Below are positions 1-8,800 of a DNA stretch of 64,000 nt, one piece after another. The stretch is from Rhodoplanes sp046000175 (GTDB lineage Bacteria > Pseudomonadota > Alphaproteobacteria > Rhizobiales > Xanthobacteraceae), in contig NZ_JBEOMB010000064.1 in NCBI RefSeq assembly GCF_046000175.1, positions 1 to 64,000 on the forward strand, given 5' to 3'. Within the stretch, counting starts at the first letter, position 1. Each line of letters opens with the position of its first letter. The notes beneath the pieces were generated by a model. The model worked only from the letters and a program-made list of their open reading frames with translations, was not told the origin of the DNA and searched no databases. Both the position numbers and the translations under genes were made by a program.

Positions 1-15
1 CGTGGATACGGAGGC

Positions 16-77
16 GCCCCCTCACCCGTCTCGCCGCTACGTGGCGAGCCACCCTCTCCCCGCACGCGGGGAGAGGG
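16..77. repeat. Intergenic palindromic repeat, family B (copy 1)
   Basis: The stretch has the form CCCCTCACCC, then a short hairpin, then CTCTCCCCGC ACGCGGGGAGAG. The right half is a self-complementary hairpin. A second copy with the same outer parts but a different inner hairpin lies at 19877-19945. It sits downstream of the binding-protein gene on the minus strand, so it may help end that transcript. It resembles the dispersed palindromes common in Hyphomicrobiales genomes. Confidence 0.6.
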
Positions 78-143
78 AGAGCGGGCGTCGTGCCCGACGA
101 CCGTGCGCCCCTCCTCGCTACGAGGACGGACGCTCGGACTGCC

Positions 144-1385
144 TCACTCGAGATTCTTCGCCGGCGGGTAGTCGCGCGCGTAGACCGGATTGGCCAGGAA
201 GGCCTGGTCGCCGTAGGTCCAGAACTGGCTCACGTCCGGATAGGTCTTGACGATGGTGTTGACGAGCTGACCGCCCTTGCGCTCGCAGCGGCGGATATGC
301 ACGTCGCCGACGACGTTGCCGTACTTGTCGAACTTCACCGGCCCGCGCGGCGTGTCGGCGAGCGAGACGCCGCGCAGCGCCTCGTTGAACGCCTTCTTGT
401 CGTCCGACTTGCCGCCGGTCTTCTTCAGCGCCTCTTCCACCACCTGTCCGGCGATGTACATGCCGGCCGAGTAGCCGCCCGGCAGCACGTTGTAGTCCTT
501 CGCCATGTCGGCGACGAACTGCTTGTTGACCGGACTGTCGAGCGAGGCCGAGTACCAGGCGGCCGAGACGACGCCGACCGCCTCGTCGCCGAGGCTCTTC
601 AAGAGCGCGTCGTCCATGGCGGTCCAGCCGGCCAGCAGCGGGATGCGCTTCATGCCGAGATCCGCGTAGGCGCGCATGAACTTGACCGGGTTGGAGCCGG
701 CGAAGCCGTTGGCGACACAATCGACATTGCCGATCTGGGCGATGTAGGGCGTGTAGTCGGGCGTGACCAGCGGCGGCCACAGCTTCTTGACCACCTTGCC
801 GCCGTTGTCCTCGAACACCCGCTGGAAGCCGGACATCTGCTCGTAGCCGAAGGCGAAGTCCTCGGAGATGGTCGCGGCGCGCTTGTATTTCAGCTCCTTC
901 GCGGCGTAGTCGCCGAGCACGTGGCAGCACTGCGCCGAGGTCGCCGACGGACGCATGATGAACGGATTGGTGCTGCGCTGGGTGACGTCCTCGGCCGCGG
1001 CGAGGCTCATCAGCGGCGTGCCCTTCTGGCGGATGTAGTCGTTGAGCGCCAGCAGCTCGAAGGCGGCGAGCGGGCCGAGCACCACGTCGACATTGTCGCG
1101 CTCGATCAGCTCCGAGGCCTTGGTCTTGGCGCCGGCCGGATTTCCGCCGGTGTCGGCCGAGATCAGCTCGACCTTGCGGCCGGCGAACATGTTGTTGCGC
1201 TGCTTGAGCAGGGTCATGATGCCCTGCTCCATCTGGATGCCCCCTTGCGCCAGCGGGCCGGTCTTCACCGTGAGAAGACCGATCTTGAAGGGCGCTGATT
1301 GGGCGATCGCCGGCATCCCGAGCGCGGCGGCGGCGGATCCGGCGGCGGTGCCGGCCACGAAGGCACGACGAGTCACTCTCGGCAT
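144..1385 (-). CDS. Branched-chain amino acid-type ABC transporter substrate-binding protein (LivK-like)
   Basis: A 413-residue periplasmic binding protein of the Leu/Ile/Val type (periplasmic-binding fold I, Peripla_BP_6 family). The N-terminus carries a Tat-like signal with the twin arginine in TRRAFVAG, a hydrophobic Ala-rich run, and a likely cleavage site near AIAQS. The mature part starts with the typical strand FKIGLLTVKTGPLAQGG. The length suits the family (370-420 residues). No LivH/LivM permease or LivG/LivF ATPase gene follows within the 143 bases left of it, so it is either an orphan or its partners lie outside the window. The ligand cannot be read from sequence; related proteins in this order often bind aromatic acids or amides rather than leucine. 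Confidence 0.85.
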   Translation of the reverse strand: MPRVTRRAFVAGTAAGSAAAALGMPAIAQSAPFKIGLLTVKTGPLAQGGIQMEQGIMTLLKQRNNMFAGRKVELISADTGGNPAGAKTKASELIERDNVDVVLGPLAAFELLALNDYIRQKGTPLMSLAAAEDVTQRSTNPFIMRPSATSAQCCHVLGDYAAKELKYKRAATISEDFAFGYEQMSGFQRVFEDNGGKVVKKLWPPLVTPDYTPYIAQIGNVDCVANGFAGSNPVKFMRAYADLGMKRIPLLAGWTAMDDALLKSLGDEAVGVVSAAWYSASLDSPVNKQFVADMAKDYNVLPGGYSAGMYIAGQVVEEALKKTGGKSDDKKAFNEALRGVSLADTPRGPVKFDKYGNVVGDVHIRRCERKGGQLVNTIVKTYPDVSQFWTYGDQAFLANPVYARDYPPAKNLE

Positions 1386-1653
1386 GGCGTTTCGTTCCTC
1401 CTGTTGTTATGTCGGCGGGAGGCGGCGCGTCCGCGTCCTCTCCGAGCGCCGGGAGGAGCCGCGGTCGGCCGCCCGTGCCGGCGCCGCGTTCGCGGCGTTT
1501 GGCGATCCGTTCGGTCGCGGGCGCCGATCATCCGACAGGGATTTTGAAATTGCAAAGGGAAGAGACGGCGGAAACGCCTGCCGCAGTGCGAGATCGGCGC
1601 CTCGGAGCGGCACCGTATGCTTTGTCTGCAAAGCTGATGCGCGAAAGCCGGCG

Positions 1654-2505
1654 ATGACGGACGCCACCGCCTGTGCCTTCGGGGCGCTGATCTGCTTCGG
1701 GATCGGCGACTGGATCTACCGCCGTGCCGCCCGCGACGGCTACGCGGCGCATCACTTCCTGATGGGTCAGGCCTGCCTGTTCGCCCCGTCCGTGCTCCTC
1801 TACGCCGCGACGACCGGCACGCTCTCGGTCGGCGGCGCCGCGCTGTGGGGCAATCTCGCCGGCCTGTTCCTGTTCGTCGGCTTCTTCCTGTTCGCGCGCA
1901 GCCTGCGCACCGGGCCGGTGAGCGTCAACGGCCCGGTGTTCCGGCTCGGCTTCGTCGTCACCGTGGTGCTGGCGATCGCGACGCTGGGCGAGCCGGCGAC
2001 GCCGGCCAAGCTCGGCGGCCTCGCGCTGGCGCTCGTCGCGGTGCCGCTGCTGCTCGGCGGGGCGCCGCCCGCCGGCACGCGACGGCTCTCGGGCCGCTCG
2101 CTGGTCGAGGTGCTGGTCGCGACCGTGGCGGCCGGGCTCGGCTATTTCTGCCACAAGCTCGGCAGCCTCGGCGGGGCCGCGCCGGCGACGCTCGTCGCCG
2201 CCCAGGCGATGGTGTTCGCGAGCCTCGCCGTCCTGTCGACCGCCGCAGTCGAGCGGCGGCTCGCCTGGCCGCCCGGCTTGTGGCGGCACGCGGTGCCAAC
2301 CGCCGTGGTGCTGGCCGCCGCCTTCCTGTTGATGGTGAACGCGCTCGCCGGCGGTCAGGCGAGCGTCGTCGTGCCGATCGCCCAGATGGGATTCGTGCCG
2401 GCGGCGTTGCTCGGGATCGCCGTGGAGGGCGAGGCGATGACGCCCCGCAAGGGCCTCGGCCTCGCCGCCGCGGTCGCCGCCCTGGCGCTCCTCGCCCTCG
2501 CGTGA
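1654..2505 (+). CDS. DMT-superfamily (EamA-like) permease
   Basis: A 283-residue, almost wholly hydrophobic protein with eight to ten predicted membrane segments, as in drug/metabolite transporters of the EamA type. The polar interruptions are short, for example SLRTGPVSVNGPV and GGQASVVVPIAQMGFVPA, the latter matching the conserved repeat signature. The ATG at 1654 was chosen because the membrane protein begins directly there; the open frame upstream lacks any family resemblance and overlaps the divergent gene. Substrate unknown; amino acids or metabolites would be usual. It is transcribed away from the LivK-like gene. Confidence 0.7.
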   Translation: MTDATACAFGALICFGIGDWIYRRAARDGYAAHHFLMGQACLFAPSVLLYAATTGTLSVGGAALWGNLAGLFLFVGFFLFARSLRTGPVSVNGPVFRLGFVVTVVLAIATLGEPATPAKLGGLALALVAVPLLLGGAPPAGTRRLSGRSLVEVLVATVAAGLGYFCHKLGSLGGAAPATLVAAQAMVFASLAVLSTAAVERRLAWPPGLWRHAVPTAVVLAAAFLLMVNALAGGQASVVVPIAQMGFVPAALLGIAVEGEAMTPRKGLGLAAAVAALALLALA

Positions 2506-2548
2506 GCTTAAAGCCGCTTCCCACGGAGGCGAAGCTCGCCTCTATGTC

Positions 2549-2628
2549 CGCTCGTCCCCGCGAAGGCGGGGACCCAGGAGCGACACGACGGGAGGCCCCT
2601 GGATTCCCGCCTTCGCGGGAATGAGCGG
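2549..2628. repeat. Intergenic palindromic repeat, family A (copy 1)
   Basis: Two hairpins in a fixed order: CTCGTCCCCGCGAAGGCGGG with GACCCAGG, about 20 variable bases, then CCTGGATTCCCGCC with TTCGCGGGAATGAGCGG. The outer parts are also mutually complementary, so the whole can fold as one long stem. Further copies are at 22743-22824, 28852-28930 and 31446-31526, and a half copy is at 41196-41216. It lies between convergent genes here. Confidence 0.8.
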
Positions 2629-2685
2629 TGTGTGGGGCAATTCAGCGAGCAAGGCACTGGTGCCCGCGTTCGCGGGCATACCCCG

Positions 2686-3078
2686 TCAGGGGGCGACGCA
2701 GACCAGGACCAGCTTGCCGGACGGGCCGCGGCGCGGCGGCGTGTAGACGACGCTGCGGTCGTCCTCGACCGTGAAGGTGCCGGCCGGATTGACCGCGAAG
2801 GCGTTGACCAGCCGCTCGTTCGGCTCGCAGGCGGCCGAGCAGGCGGTCTGTTGGCAAGTGAACTCGGCGAAGCGCAGCCCGCCGGCACCGCGCCCGGGCG
2901 GTCCGGGAGGTCCGGCGGGGCCGGCCGGACCAGGCGGGCCGGGCGGGCCGGCGGGTCCGGGATCGCCTTTCTGCGGCGCATCGAGGAAGCCGCATCCGCC
3001 GATCAGAAGAACCAGCGCGAAAGCCCCGGCCAGACGTGCTCGAATCGAACGTGCTCGCATCGAACGTGCTCGCATCAA
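2686..3078 (-). CDS. Small lipoprotein with collagen-like Gly-X-Y repeat
   Basis: A 130-residue predicted lipoprotein. Residues 1-30 form a basic start, a hydrophobic run, and a lipobox ending LIGGC, so the mature protein should begin at that Cys and be lipid-anchored. Directly after comes a collagen-like block of about nine Gly-X-Y triplets rich in GPP and GPA. The last 65 residues form a small domain with three close cysteines (CQQTACSAAC) and no family I recognise. Start choice is uncertain: three in-frame Mets occur because the first 15 codons lie in a 15-bp tandem repeat (3031-3075). A surface or cell-envelope role is inference. Confidence 0.7.
   Translation of the reverse strand: MMRARSMRARSIRARLAGAFALVLLIGGCGFLDAPQKGDPGPAGPPGPPGPAGPAGPPGPPGRGAGGLRFAEFTCQQTACSAACEPNERLVNAFAVNPAGTFTVEDDRSVVYTPPRRGPSGKLVLVCVAP
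3031..3075. repeat. 15-bp tandem repeat at the start of the lipoprotein gene
   Basis: The unit CGAACGTGCTCGCAT occurs at 3046-3060 and 3061-3075, and a decayed third unit lies at 3031-3045. On the minus strand the unit encodes Met-Arg-Ala-Arg-Ser, so each copy adds a possible start codon and positive charge to the signal peptide. Slippage would alter the length of the leader without breaking frame. Confidence 0.75.
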
Positions 3079-3328
3079 CGGTACTCCGTCGTCTCAATCG
3101 TCGAGGCCCGGCCGGACCGTCGAACGGCAACGCGAAACGATCGGCTTCCGTCGAACGGAAGCGCGACTCTCTCGGTAGCAGAAGATGGGGGAGGCCGAAA
3201 GCCTCGGCGGCCGGACCGCGCCATCGGACCTGGGCCGCCCGAACCGGACGCTCCGCCGCGATTGCCGCGCCGTTCCCCGCGTCTATAATCTCGTGCCTTC
3301 CGAAAACCCCCGCCCCATCGAAACAGCC

Positions 3329-3841
3329 ATGACCTTACCGGCCGACGACGCCCCCGCAGTCGCCTTGATCGTCAACGGCACCCCGGCCCGGCTTGTCGGG
3401 GATCCGACACGCCCGCTGCTCGCCGTGCTGCGCGAGGAGCTCGGCCTCACCGGCAGCCGATTCGGCTGCGGCCAGGAGCAGTGCGGTGCCTGCATGGTGC
3501 TGATCGACGGCGAGCCCGCCTACTCCTGCTCGCGCGAGATCAGCTCACTGGCCGGCCGCAGCGTCGTCACGATCGAGGGACTCGGCGGCGGCCGCGGCCT
3601 CCACCCGCTGCAGCAGGCGCTGCTCGACGAGCAGGCCGGCCAATGCGGCTACTGCCTCTCGGGGATCATGATCTCGGGTGCCGCGCTGCTCGCCCGTAAC
3701 CAGAGCCCCACCCGTCCGGAGATCCTCGAGGCGCTCGATCGCCACCTGTGCCGCTGCGGCGTCCACAACCGGGTGGTCCGCGCCGTCCAGCGCGCCGGCG
3801 CGGTTCTGGCGGCAAACGCCGCCGACGGAGCCGGCGCATGA
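3329..3841 (+). CDS. 2Fe-2S subunit of a molybdenum hydroxylase (IorA/NicA-like)
   Basis: A 170-residue ferredoxin-like subunit that passes electrons from the molybdenum site. It has the plant-type 2Fe-2S motif GCGQEQCGACMV with the later Cys in YSC, and the C-terminal four-Cys helical cluster QCGYCLSG ... HLCRCG. This is the layout of isoquinoline 1-oxidoreductase alpha and nicotinate dehydrogenase small subunits. The ATG at 3329 gives a normal family length. Its stop overlaps the ATG of the large subunit (ATGA), indicating translational coupling. No cytochrome subunit follows, so the electron acceptor is unknown. Confidence 0.88.
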   Translation: MTLPADDAPAVALIVNGTPARLVGDPTRPLLAVLREELGLTGSRFGCGQEQCGACMVLIDGEPAYSCSREISSLAGRSVVTIEGLGGGRGLHPLQQALLDEQAGQCGYCLSGIMISGAALLARNQSPTRPEILEALDRHLCRCGVHNRVVRAVQRAGAVLAANAADGAGA

Positions 3842-5964
3842 TCCCGAACACGCTCCCGCAGAGCCTCCTCGACAATCCGCTGCTGTCCGACTGGGTCGGC
3901 TTCGAGCCCGAAGGCCGGGTTCGCGTCTCCACCGGCAAGGTCGAGATCGGCCAGGGCATCCTTACCGCGCTGGTGCAGATCGCCGCCGAGGAGCTCGACG
4001 TCGACCCGGACCGGATCCGAACTGTTTCGGGAGAAACGTCCGCCGGCCCGAACGAGGGCGTGACGGCGGGCAGCACCTCGGTCGCGATGTCGGGCGCCGC
4101 CATCCGGCTCGCCTGCGCCGAGGTGCGGGCGCTGTTCCTCGCCCGCGGGGCCGAACGGCTCGGCGTCGCGGCCGAAGCCCTCGACGTCGAGGACGGGCGG
4201 ATCCGCCGCGACGGGCAGGACACCGGCCACGACTATTGGTCGCTCGCCGGCGAGGTCGACCTCGTGCGCCCGGCGACCGGCGGAGCGCCGGCCAAGTCGC
4301 CGACGCGCTATCGCGTGGTCGGGCAGAGCCTGCCGCGCGTCGACCTGCCGGCCAAGGTCTCGGGGCGCGGCTTCATCCACGACATCACGACGCCGGACCT
4401 GCTGCACGCCCGCGTCGTCCATCGCCCCTGGCAGAACGCCCGGCTCGCATCCCTCGACGAGGCGGCGATCCGCCGGGCCGCCGGCACAGCCGTCGAGATT
4501 CTGCACGAGGGCGACTTCGCCGCGATTCTGGGCGAGCAGGAGTACGCCGTGCAGCGCGCCGCGCTCGTCGCGCGCGAAAAGGCCGTCTGGGAGGGTGGCA
4601 CGCCGCTGCCCGAAAACACCAACAGTCCGGACTGGCTGCTCGCCCAGCCGGCCCGCTCGCGCACCGTCGACACCGGCACGCCGCCCGCGAACGACGACGG
4701 CGAGGTGGTGGAGGCGACCTATTGGCGGCCGTTCCAGACCTACGGCTCGATCGGCCCGTCCTGCGGCCTCGCTCGGCTCGACGAGGCCGGGCACCTGACG
4801 GTCTGGTCGCACACCCAGAACCCCTATGCGCTGCGCGCCCAGATCGCCCGCGCCCTCGACCGCTCGGCCGAGACCGTGACGGTGCTGCACCGGCAGGCGG
4901 CTGGCTGCTACGGCCACAACACGGCCGACGACGCCGCCTTCGACGCGGCGTTCCTGGCGACCCGTCATCCCGGCCGCACCGTGCGGGTGCTGTTCACCCG
5001 CGAGGACGAGTTCCTGGCCGCCCCGATGGGCGCCGCCATGGTGATCCGGCTGCGGGCCGTGCTCGATGCGGAGAAACGGCCCAAAAGCTGGACGATCGAT
5101 CTGGCGAGCCCGGTGCACTCGAACCGGCCGGGGTCGCACGGGCACCACGGCCTGCGGAGCCGCGAGGCGCTGCCGAACCCGCCGCCGCAGCCGGCCGAGC
5201 GCAACGACAATCCGGATGCCGCCGGCGGCGGCGCCAGCCGCAACGCGCAGGCGCTCTACGACCTGCCGTTCCACCGGATGATCCACCACACGGTCGATCC
5301 GATCCCGCTGCGCACCTCCTCGCTGCGCGGGCTCGGCGCCTTCGCCAACATTTTCGCGATCGAATCCTTCATGGACGAGCTCGCCGCGGCGGCCGGCGCC
5401 GACGCCGTCGCCTACCGGCTGGCGCTGATGTCGGATCCGCGGGCGCGCGCCGTGATCGAGGCGGCGGCCGCGATGTGCGGCTGGCCCGGCACGGCGCCGG
5501 TCGGCGAAGGCCGCGGGCTCGGCCTCGCTTTCGGACGTTACAAAAACCGCGCCGCCTACATGGCGGTCGCGGCCGAGGTCGAGGTCGACGAGAGCGTGCG
5601 GCTGGTGAAGATATGGGGCGCCGCCGACTGCGGCCTCGTGATCACGCCGGACGGTGCGATCAACCAGCTCGAGGGCGGCATCATCCAGGCGGCGAGCTGG
5701 ACGCTGTTCGAGGAGCTGCGCTTTTCCGACGGCAAGGTCGCGACGGCGATGTGGGACGACTATCCGATCCTGCGCTTCTCGCAGATCCCCGAGATCGAGA
5801 TCCGGCTGGTCGGCGACGATCGCGACCCGCCGCTCGGCGTCGGCGAGGCCGCCATGGGGCCGACCGCCGCAGCGATCGGCAACGCGGTCGCGCGCGCGCT
5901 CGGCACCCGCATCCGCTCGCTGCCGCTCAGCCGCGACCGCATCATGGCGGCGCTGCTCGCTTGA
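3838..5964 (+). CDS. Molybdopterin-binding subunit of an aldehyde oxidase/xanthine dehydrogenase-family hydroxylase (IorB/NicB-like)
   Basis: A 708-residue catalytic subunit for hydroxylation of an aldehyde or N-heteroaromatic compound, partner of the upstream 2Fe-2S protein. It contains the molybdopterin-binding signatures of the family, KVEIGQGI near residue 40 and the C-terminal GVGEAAMGP, whose Glu is the expected catalytic base. A middle SLRGLGAFANIFAIE segment matches the cofactor-binding loop. No Tat signal is seen, although many IorB proteins have one, so it may stay in the cytoplasm. Substrate could be nicotinate, isoquinoline-like rings or an aldehyde; sequence alone does not decide. 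Confidence 0.86.
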   Translation: MIPNTLPQSLLDNPLLSDWVGFEPEGRVRVSTGKVEIGQGILTALVQIAAEELDVDPDRIRTVSGETSAGPNEGVTAGSTSVAMSGAAIRLACAEVRALFLARGAERLGVAAEALDVEDGRIRRDGQDTGHDYWSLAGEVDLVRPATGGAPAKSPTRYRVVGQSLPRVDLPAKVSGRGFIHDITTPDLLHARVVHRPWQNARLASLDEAAIRRAAGTAVEILHEGDFAAILGEQEYAVQRAALVAREKAVWEGGTPLPENTNSPDWLLAQPARSRTVDTGTPPANDDGEVVEATYWRPFQTYGSIGPSCGLARLDEAGHLTVWSHTQNPYALRAQIARALDRSAETVTVLHRQAAGCYGHNTADDAAFDAAFLATRHPGRTVRVLFTREDEFLAAPMGAAMVIRLRAVLDAEKRPKSWTIDLASPVHSNRPGSHGHHGLRSREALPNPPPQPAERNDNPDAAGGGASRNAQALYDLPFHRMIHHTVDPIPLRTSSLRGLGAFANIFAIESFMDELAAAAGADAVAYRLALMSDPRARAVIEAAAAMCGWPGTAPVGEGRGLGLAFGRYKNRAAYMAVAAEVEVDESVRLVKIWGAADCGLVITPDGAINQLEGGIIQAASWTLFEELRFSDGKVATAMWDDYPILRFSQIPEIEIRLVGDDRDPPLGVGEAAMGPTAAAIGNAVARALGTRIRSLPLSRDRIMAALLA

Positions 5965-5990
5965 GTCGCGGTGACGCGGCGAATGGCTCG

Positions 5991-6106
5991 CCCCTCATGG
6001 TGAGGAGCGCTCCAAAGGAGCGCGTCTCGAACCATGCGGCCACCGGTGTGGTGGCGTCCTCGCCCTTCGAGACGCCGCCTTCGGCGGCTCCTCAGGGTGA
6101 GGACGG
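5991..6106. repeat. Intergenic repeat, family E (copy 1)
   Basis: This 361-bp gap between the hydroxylase and the FAH gene holds a palindromic element. Its blocks include CCTCATGGTGAGGAGCGC, GGAGCGCGTCTCGAACCATG, and CCTTCGAGACGCCGCCTTCGG with CGGCTCCTCAGGGTGAGGAC. The CTCATGGTGAG and CTCAGGGTGAG ends, and the GCGTCTCGAA/TTCGAGACGC arms, are complementary. A shorter relative is at 40062-40110. Such elements are frequent in Bradyrhizobium-type genomes. Confidence 0.65.
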
Positions 6107-6325
6107 ACAGGGGCTTTTCGATTGCGCGCCCGCACGGGAACGCCGTTTCGCGTCGCCTGCGCGCCGGGACGCGATCGTTCGAATTCATCATGTCTTTTAA
6201 CGACACCCTCGGAACGTGGCGGGGCGATGGTGCCCTGATGCTTTCGGGCCGTCACGCGGACGTGCTAGCGTCCGCGCCCACGCTGCCCACCGCCCCCGGC
6301 CCCTTCAGCGGACCTCGCATCGCGC

Positions 6326-7264
6326 ATGAAGCTCGCCACCTTCATCGGCCTTCGCAAGCGACCGCGCCTCGGCGTCGTCGACGTCGAGCAGCGCGCCGTG
6401 CTCGATCTCGCCACCGCGGCCGAGATCGTCCACAAGCGCCAGGATCCGATCCTGGCCGACATGCTGTCGCTGATCGACGCGGCCGCGCCGGGCCTCGCCC
6501 GGGTCGAGGAGCTGGTGCGTGAATGGCCGAGCGAGGCGGTCGACGACCTCGACGGCGTGAAGCTCCTCGCGCCGATCCCGATCCCGCGCCAGCTGCGCGA
6601 CGGCATGGCGTTCGAGGCGCATGTGAAGAACAGCCGCGACCAGGTGGCGAAGCGCACCGGCCGGCCGCAGAAGATGCCGGAGATCTGGTACGAGCATCCG
6701 GTCTACTACAAGTGCAACCGCTTCAACGTCGTCGGCCACGAGGCGGACGTGATCTGGCCGTCCTTCTCGGAGTGGATGGACTACGAGCTCGAGCTCGCCT
6801 GCGTGATCGGCAAGACCGGCCGCGACATCGCGGCGGCCGATGCGCCTGCCCACGTCTTCGGCTTCACGATCTACAACGACTTCAGCGCCCGCGACGTGCA
6901 GTTCGAGGAGATGCGCGCCGGCCTCGGCCCCGCCAAGGGCAAGGACTTCGACACCGGCAACGTGTTCGGCCCGTGGATCGTGACGCCCGACGAGATCGGC
7001 GATCCGCACGCGCTGGCCATGGAGGTTCGGGTCAACGGCGAGCGCCAGGGCGGCGGCACCTCGGCCGACATGCACTGGACCTTCTGGGACATCATCGCAT
7101 ACGTCTCGCGCGGCGAGACGCTCTATGCCGGCGAGATCATCGGCTCCGGCACGGTCGGCACCGGCTCGGCCCACGAGCTCGGCCGCACGCTCTCCTCCGG
7201 CGACGTGATCGAGCTCGAGATCGAGAAGATCGGCATTTTGCGAAACCGCCTGATCCGGCCGTGA
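6326..7264 (+). CDS. Fumarylacetoacetate hydrolase (FAH) family protein
   Basis: A 312-residue protein of the FAH fold, which groups C-C bond hydrolases, isomerases and decarboxylases of aromatic breakdown. The metal-binding residues are visible: the E-x-E in DYELELACVIGK near residue 155 and the Asp in FTIYNDFSARDVQ near residue 190. The region KGKDFDTGNVFGPWIVT is the usual loop following it. The N-terminal 70 residues are the small cap domain. Its stop codon overlaps the GTG of the chromate-transporter gene, so the two are co-translated. The exact substrate is unknown; an acylpyruvate or 2-hydroxydienoate product of a ring pathway would be normal. Confidence 0.87.
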   Translation: MKLATFIGLRKRPRLGVVDVEQRAVLDLATAAEIVHKRQDPILADMLSLIDAAAPGLARVEELVREWPSEAVDDLDGVKLLAPIPIPRQLRDGMAFEAHVKNSRDQVAKRTGRPQKMPEIWYEHPVYYKCNRFNVVGHEADVIWPSFSEWMDYELELACVIGKTGRDIAAADAPAHVFGFTIYNDFSARDVQFEEMRAGLGPAKGKDFDTGNVFGPWIVTPDEIGDPHALAMEVRVNGERQGGGTSADMHWTFWDIIAYVSRGETLYAGEIIGSGTVGTGSAHELGRTLSSGDVIELEIEKIGILRNRLIRP

Positions 7265-8493
7265 CGGCTCGCGACGGCGCCCCGCAGGAGATCGAAACGC
7301 CTGCCGCCCGCGGCACGGTGGCCGAGGTCTTTCTCGTCTTTCTCCGTCTCGGCCTCACGTCGTTCGGCGGCCCCATCGCGCATCTCGGCTATTTCCGCGA
7401 AGCGTTCGTCACGCGCCGGCGCTGGCTCGACGACCGCGCCTATGCGGACCTTGTCGCGCTGTGCCAGTTCCTGCCGGGCCCCGCGTCGAGCCAGGTCGGC
7501 ATCGCGGTCGGGCTCTTACGCGCCGGCTTTTCCGGTGCCCTCGCGGCGTGGATCGGCTTCACGCTGCCGTCGGCGGTCGCGCTCGTCGCCTTCGCCTACG
7601 GCATCCGCGCGCTCGGTGACCCGACCGGCGCCGGCTGGCTGCACGGGCTGAAGATCGCCGCCGTCGCCGTGGTCGCGCAGGCCGTGCTCGGCATGCTGCG
7701 CTCGCTCGCGCCCGATCGTGAGAGGGCCACGCTGGCCGTGATCGCCGCCGCGATCGTGCTGGCGGTGCCGTCGGCGTTCAGCCAGATCGTCGCGATCGTG
7801 ATGGGCGGCGTCGCCGGGCTTCTCCTGCTGCCCCGCGGCGACGCCGCGGCCGATCACGCACCGCTGCCGCTGACCGTCGGTCGGACCACCGGCGTGATCG
7901 CGCTGATCCTGTTCTTCGTGCTGCTCGCCGGGCTGCCGGTGGTGGCGAGCACGACCGGCGCGCACCTCGCCGCGCTGGTCGACGCCTTCTACCGGGCCGG
8001 CTCGCTGGTGTTCGGCGGCGGCCACGTGGTGCTGCCGCTCCTGCAGGCCGCCGTGGTGCCGCCCGGATGGGTGAGCAACGACGCTTTCCTGGCCGGCTAC
8101 GGCGCGGCCCAAGCGGTGCCGGGTCCGCTGTTCACCTTCGCGGCCTATCTGGGCACGGTCGCCGGTCCCGCGCCGAACGGCTGGCTCGGCGCGACGATCG
8201 CCCTCGCCGCGATCTTCCTGCCGTCGTTTCTCCTGGTAATCGGCGCGCTGCCGTTCTGGGAGGCGCTGCGGCGACGCGACACCGCGCAGGCGATGCTGCG
8301 CGGCGTCAACGCCGCCGTCGTCGGCATCCTGCTCGCCGCCCTCTACGATCCGGTGTGGACGGCGGCGATCCACGGCGGCCTCGATTTCGCGCTCGCCGCC
8401 GCGGCCTTCCTGCTGCTGGTCGCCTGGGCGACGCCGCCCTGGCTCGTCGTGCTGCTCAGCGCCGGCGCCGGCGCGCTCATGGCGCTCCTCTGA
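7261..8493 (+). CDS. chrA: Chromate transporter ChrA (bidomain)
   Basis: A 410-residue CHR-superfamily transporter with two homologous membrane halves. The first half (about residues 18-190) has FLRLGLTSFGGPIAHLGYF and the LCQFLPGPASSQ motif; the second (about 225-400) has FYRAGSLVFGGGHVVLPLL and AAQAVPGPLFTFAAYLG. This is the typical long, two-domain ChrA that exports chromate with proton or sulfate coupling. The GTG start at 7261 overlaps the FAH stop (GTGA) and is the first start before the homologous region. Sulfate uptake genes lie 300 bp downstream, which fits chromate entering as a sulfate analogue, but no shared promoter is evident. Confidence 0.9.
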   Translation: MTARDGAPQEIETPAARGTVAEVFLVFLRLGLTSFGGPIAHLGYFREAFVTRRRWLDDRAYADLVALCQFLPGPASSQVGIAVGLLRAGFSGALAAWIGFTLPSAVALVAFAYGIRALGDPTGAGWLHGLKIAAVAVVAQAVLGMLRSLAPDRERATLAVIAAAIVLAVPSAFSQIVAIVMGGVAGLLLLPRGDAAADHAPLPLTVGRTTGVIALILFFVLLAGLPVVASTTGAHLAALVDAFYRAGSLVFGGGHVVLPLLQAAVVPPGWVSNDAFLAGYGAAQAVPGPLFTFAAYLGTVAGPAPNGWLGATIALAAIFLPSFLLVIGALPFWEALRRRDTAQAMLRGVNAAVVGILLAALYDPVWTAAIHGGLDFALAAAAFLLLVAWATPPWLVVLLSAGAGALMALL

Positions 8494-8800
8494 TCACGAC
8501 GGCGGCGTGCTGCCGGCCGCCGCGTGACCGCGGCCGCGACGCGCCGGCGGGTTGACCCGGCGACCGCGCTTGTCCAGCATGCCCCAGGGATGATGCGTAC
8601 CGCCTGCGCGAAGGGTGCTCTCCCGATCCGGCCCGCGAGAGACGATCGTTCTCGACTCGCACGGCGGACAGCGAGGACCGACTTTTCTGTCCGCCCCCGA
8701 TTGCGGGTTCGCCCGATTGCGGCTTCCATCGCCGCCCTGGCCGGTTGCACGACCTTCCGGCGCGGAGCGGCCCGCCCAGGAACGGAGACAGGTGAACGCA
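8494..8800. other. 307-bp gap upstream of the sulfate transport operon
   Basis: No gene, riboswitch or clear terminator was recognised. It must hold the promoter of the sbp-cysTWA operon, but no convincing -35/-10 pair or CysB box could be assigned by eye. A GGAGACAGG purine run just ahead of the ATG at 8801 serves as ribosome binding site. Confidence 0.4.

Noticed and set aside
90..1298. 402-codon frame opposite the LivK-like gene
   Set aside because: The minus-strand protein has a signal peptide and full family match; the plus frame is valine/arginine/histidine-rich with no match.
2656..2682. GTGCCCGCGTTCGCGGGCATAC hairpin as a terminator of the lipoprotein gene
   Set aside because: A stem is possible but there is no T-run in either direction, and it merges into the family A element; not distinct enough to list.
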